DNA from: Candidatus Aenigmatarchaeota archaeon
GTDB lineage: Archaea > Aenigmatarchaeota > Aenigmatarchaeia > QMZP01 > QMZT01
Assembly: GCA_016932735.1 (NCBI GenBank)
Contig: JAFGCI010000002.1
Location: 124,001 to 188,000, forward strand
DNA length: 64,000 bases
Direction: 5' to 3'
Made by a program: the position numbers and the translations under genes. Of the stretch, positions 63,603 through 64,000 are shown piece by piece. Position 1 is the first letter of the stretch. Each line of letters begins with the position of its first letter. A model generated the notes under the pieces. It made no database searches. It saw only the letters and a list, made by a program, of their open reading frames with translations, and was not told the DNA's origin.

Positions 63603-64000
63603 TTATTTGGTTAATAGAGGCAGAGAAAAGAATTTTATAGCATTTATGGCCGCAGCTTCCATTATTTCAGATTCTGAAACCTTTCTTATTTCCGCCATTT
63701 TTTTCGCTGTCAGCTTAATGTTCCACGGATAATTTCTCGGGTCTTCTTCTCTGTTTGGAGAAAGGAATGGAGCGTCCGTCTCAAGAGTGAACTGCTCGAT
63801 CGGAACGTCTCTTGCAACCTTGCGTATGGTTTTTGAAAAGAGAAGACCGGTTGAAATTGATATATAATAACCTTCATCCGTTATCTCTTTTGCAAGCTCA
63901 TTCTTTCCGGTAAAGCAATGAAAAATAACTTTCTTCATTCCGTGCTCCTTAACAATCTCAAAGCATTCCCTCTCGGCATCCCATGTATGAAGAAGCAGGG
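63603..64000 (-). CDS. TatD family deoxyribonuclease, N-terminus outside window
   Basis: The frame is open to the right edge. About 132 C-terminal residues are seen, beginning LLHTWDAERECFEIVKEHG. They carry the family motifs IFHCFTGKNELAKEI, YYISISTGLLFSK, LETDAPFLSPN (the metal-binding Asp) and NYPWNIKLTAKKMAEI. TatD enzymes are metal-dependent 3'-5' nucleases acting on DNA or RNA. The usual length is about 260 residues, so about half of the gene is missing. An internal ATG at 63938 is not the true start because similarity continues upstream of it. Confidence 0.88.
   Translation of the reverse strand, partial: LLLHTWDAERECFEIVKEHGMKKVIFHCFTGKNELAKEITDEGYYISISTGLLFSKTIRKVARDVPIEQFTLETDAPFLSPNREEDPRNYPWNIKLTAKKMAEIRKVSESEIMEAAAINAIKFFSLPLLTK

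Noticed and set aside
1..64000. CRISPR arrays, insertion sequences and integrases
   Set aside because: I found no regularly spaced direct repeats, transposase motifs or tyrosine/serine recombinase genes in the window.

Overview
The window is chromosomal DNA from an archaeon. PCNA, FEN1, GINS, a eukaryotic-type primase, SRP54, aIF2-alpha, L44e, S27e, ABCE1, deoxyhypusine synthase and archaeal-type TyrRS are all present. Many genes carry GGTGAT-type ribosome binding sites, others start leaderless about 26 bases below a TATA-like box, and two tRNA genes have bulge-helix-bulge introns. A single-chain primase, a duplicated ThyX, a bacterial-type CoaD-CoaE fusion, short operons and many small membrane proteins suggest a DPANN-like lineage. 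I cannot name the phylum from sequence alone.

Layout. 1-8095: most of one giant secreted subtilase with DUF2341 and LamG-like repeats. 8.3-12.8 kb: RtcA, a class IV aminotransferase, an FKBP-thioredoxin fusion and a metallo-hydrolase. 12.8-16.2 kb: part of a membrane-bound group 4 [NiFe] hydrogenase with its maturation protease, but without a small subunit here. 16.3-19.6 kb: OB-fold protein, PCNA, CoaD-CoaE fusion, UppP. 19.6-24 kb: a decayed Vsr-like nuclease, membrane and regulatory proteins, deoxyhypusine synthase. 24-30 kb: double ThyX, GlyA, MarC, TraB-like protein and TyrRS. 30.1-34.9 kb: a large protein of unknown family, a greatly enlarged endonuclease IV-like protein and a DHH phosphoesterase. 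This is the best candidate here for an undescribed system.

34.9-43 kb: tRNA-Ser(UGA) and tRNA-Gln(UUG), each interrupted twice (anticodon loop and T loop). Between them lie a gamma-carbonic-anhydrase-like protein, coiled-coil proteins, a CPA2 antiporter, RsmA, a KaiC-like ATPase, FEN1 and ThpR. 43-49.4 kb: a kinase-like protein and a cell-surface block with a VWA adhesin and an anchored partner. 49.5-58 kb: KH protein with ABCE1, then the replication-translation cluster primase-GINS-L44e-S27e-aIF2-alpha followed by SRP54, and a MEMO protein. 58-64 kb: second KaiC-like ATPase, small membrane proteins, ArgRS, an archaeosortase, a NYN nuclease and a TatD-type nuclease cut by the right edge.

Themes. 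Nucleic-acid maintenance dominates (PCNA, FEN1 with a PIP box, primase, GINS, endonuclease IV-like, DHH, TatD, NYN). Surface biology is the second theme: the subtilase, the VWA protein and the archaeosortase may work together. A 43-bp dyad with a near-identical core lies just upstream of both pcna and argS in the same orientation, which suggests a shared regulatory element. Several AT-rich single genes of unknown function interrupt otherwise conserved neighbourhoods.
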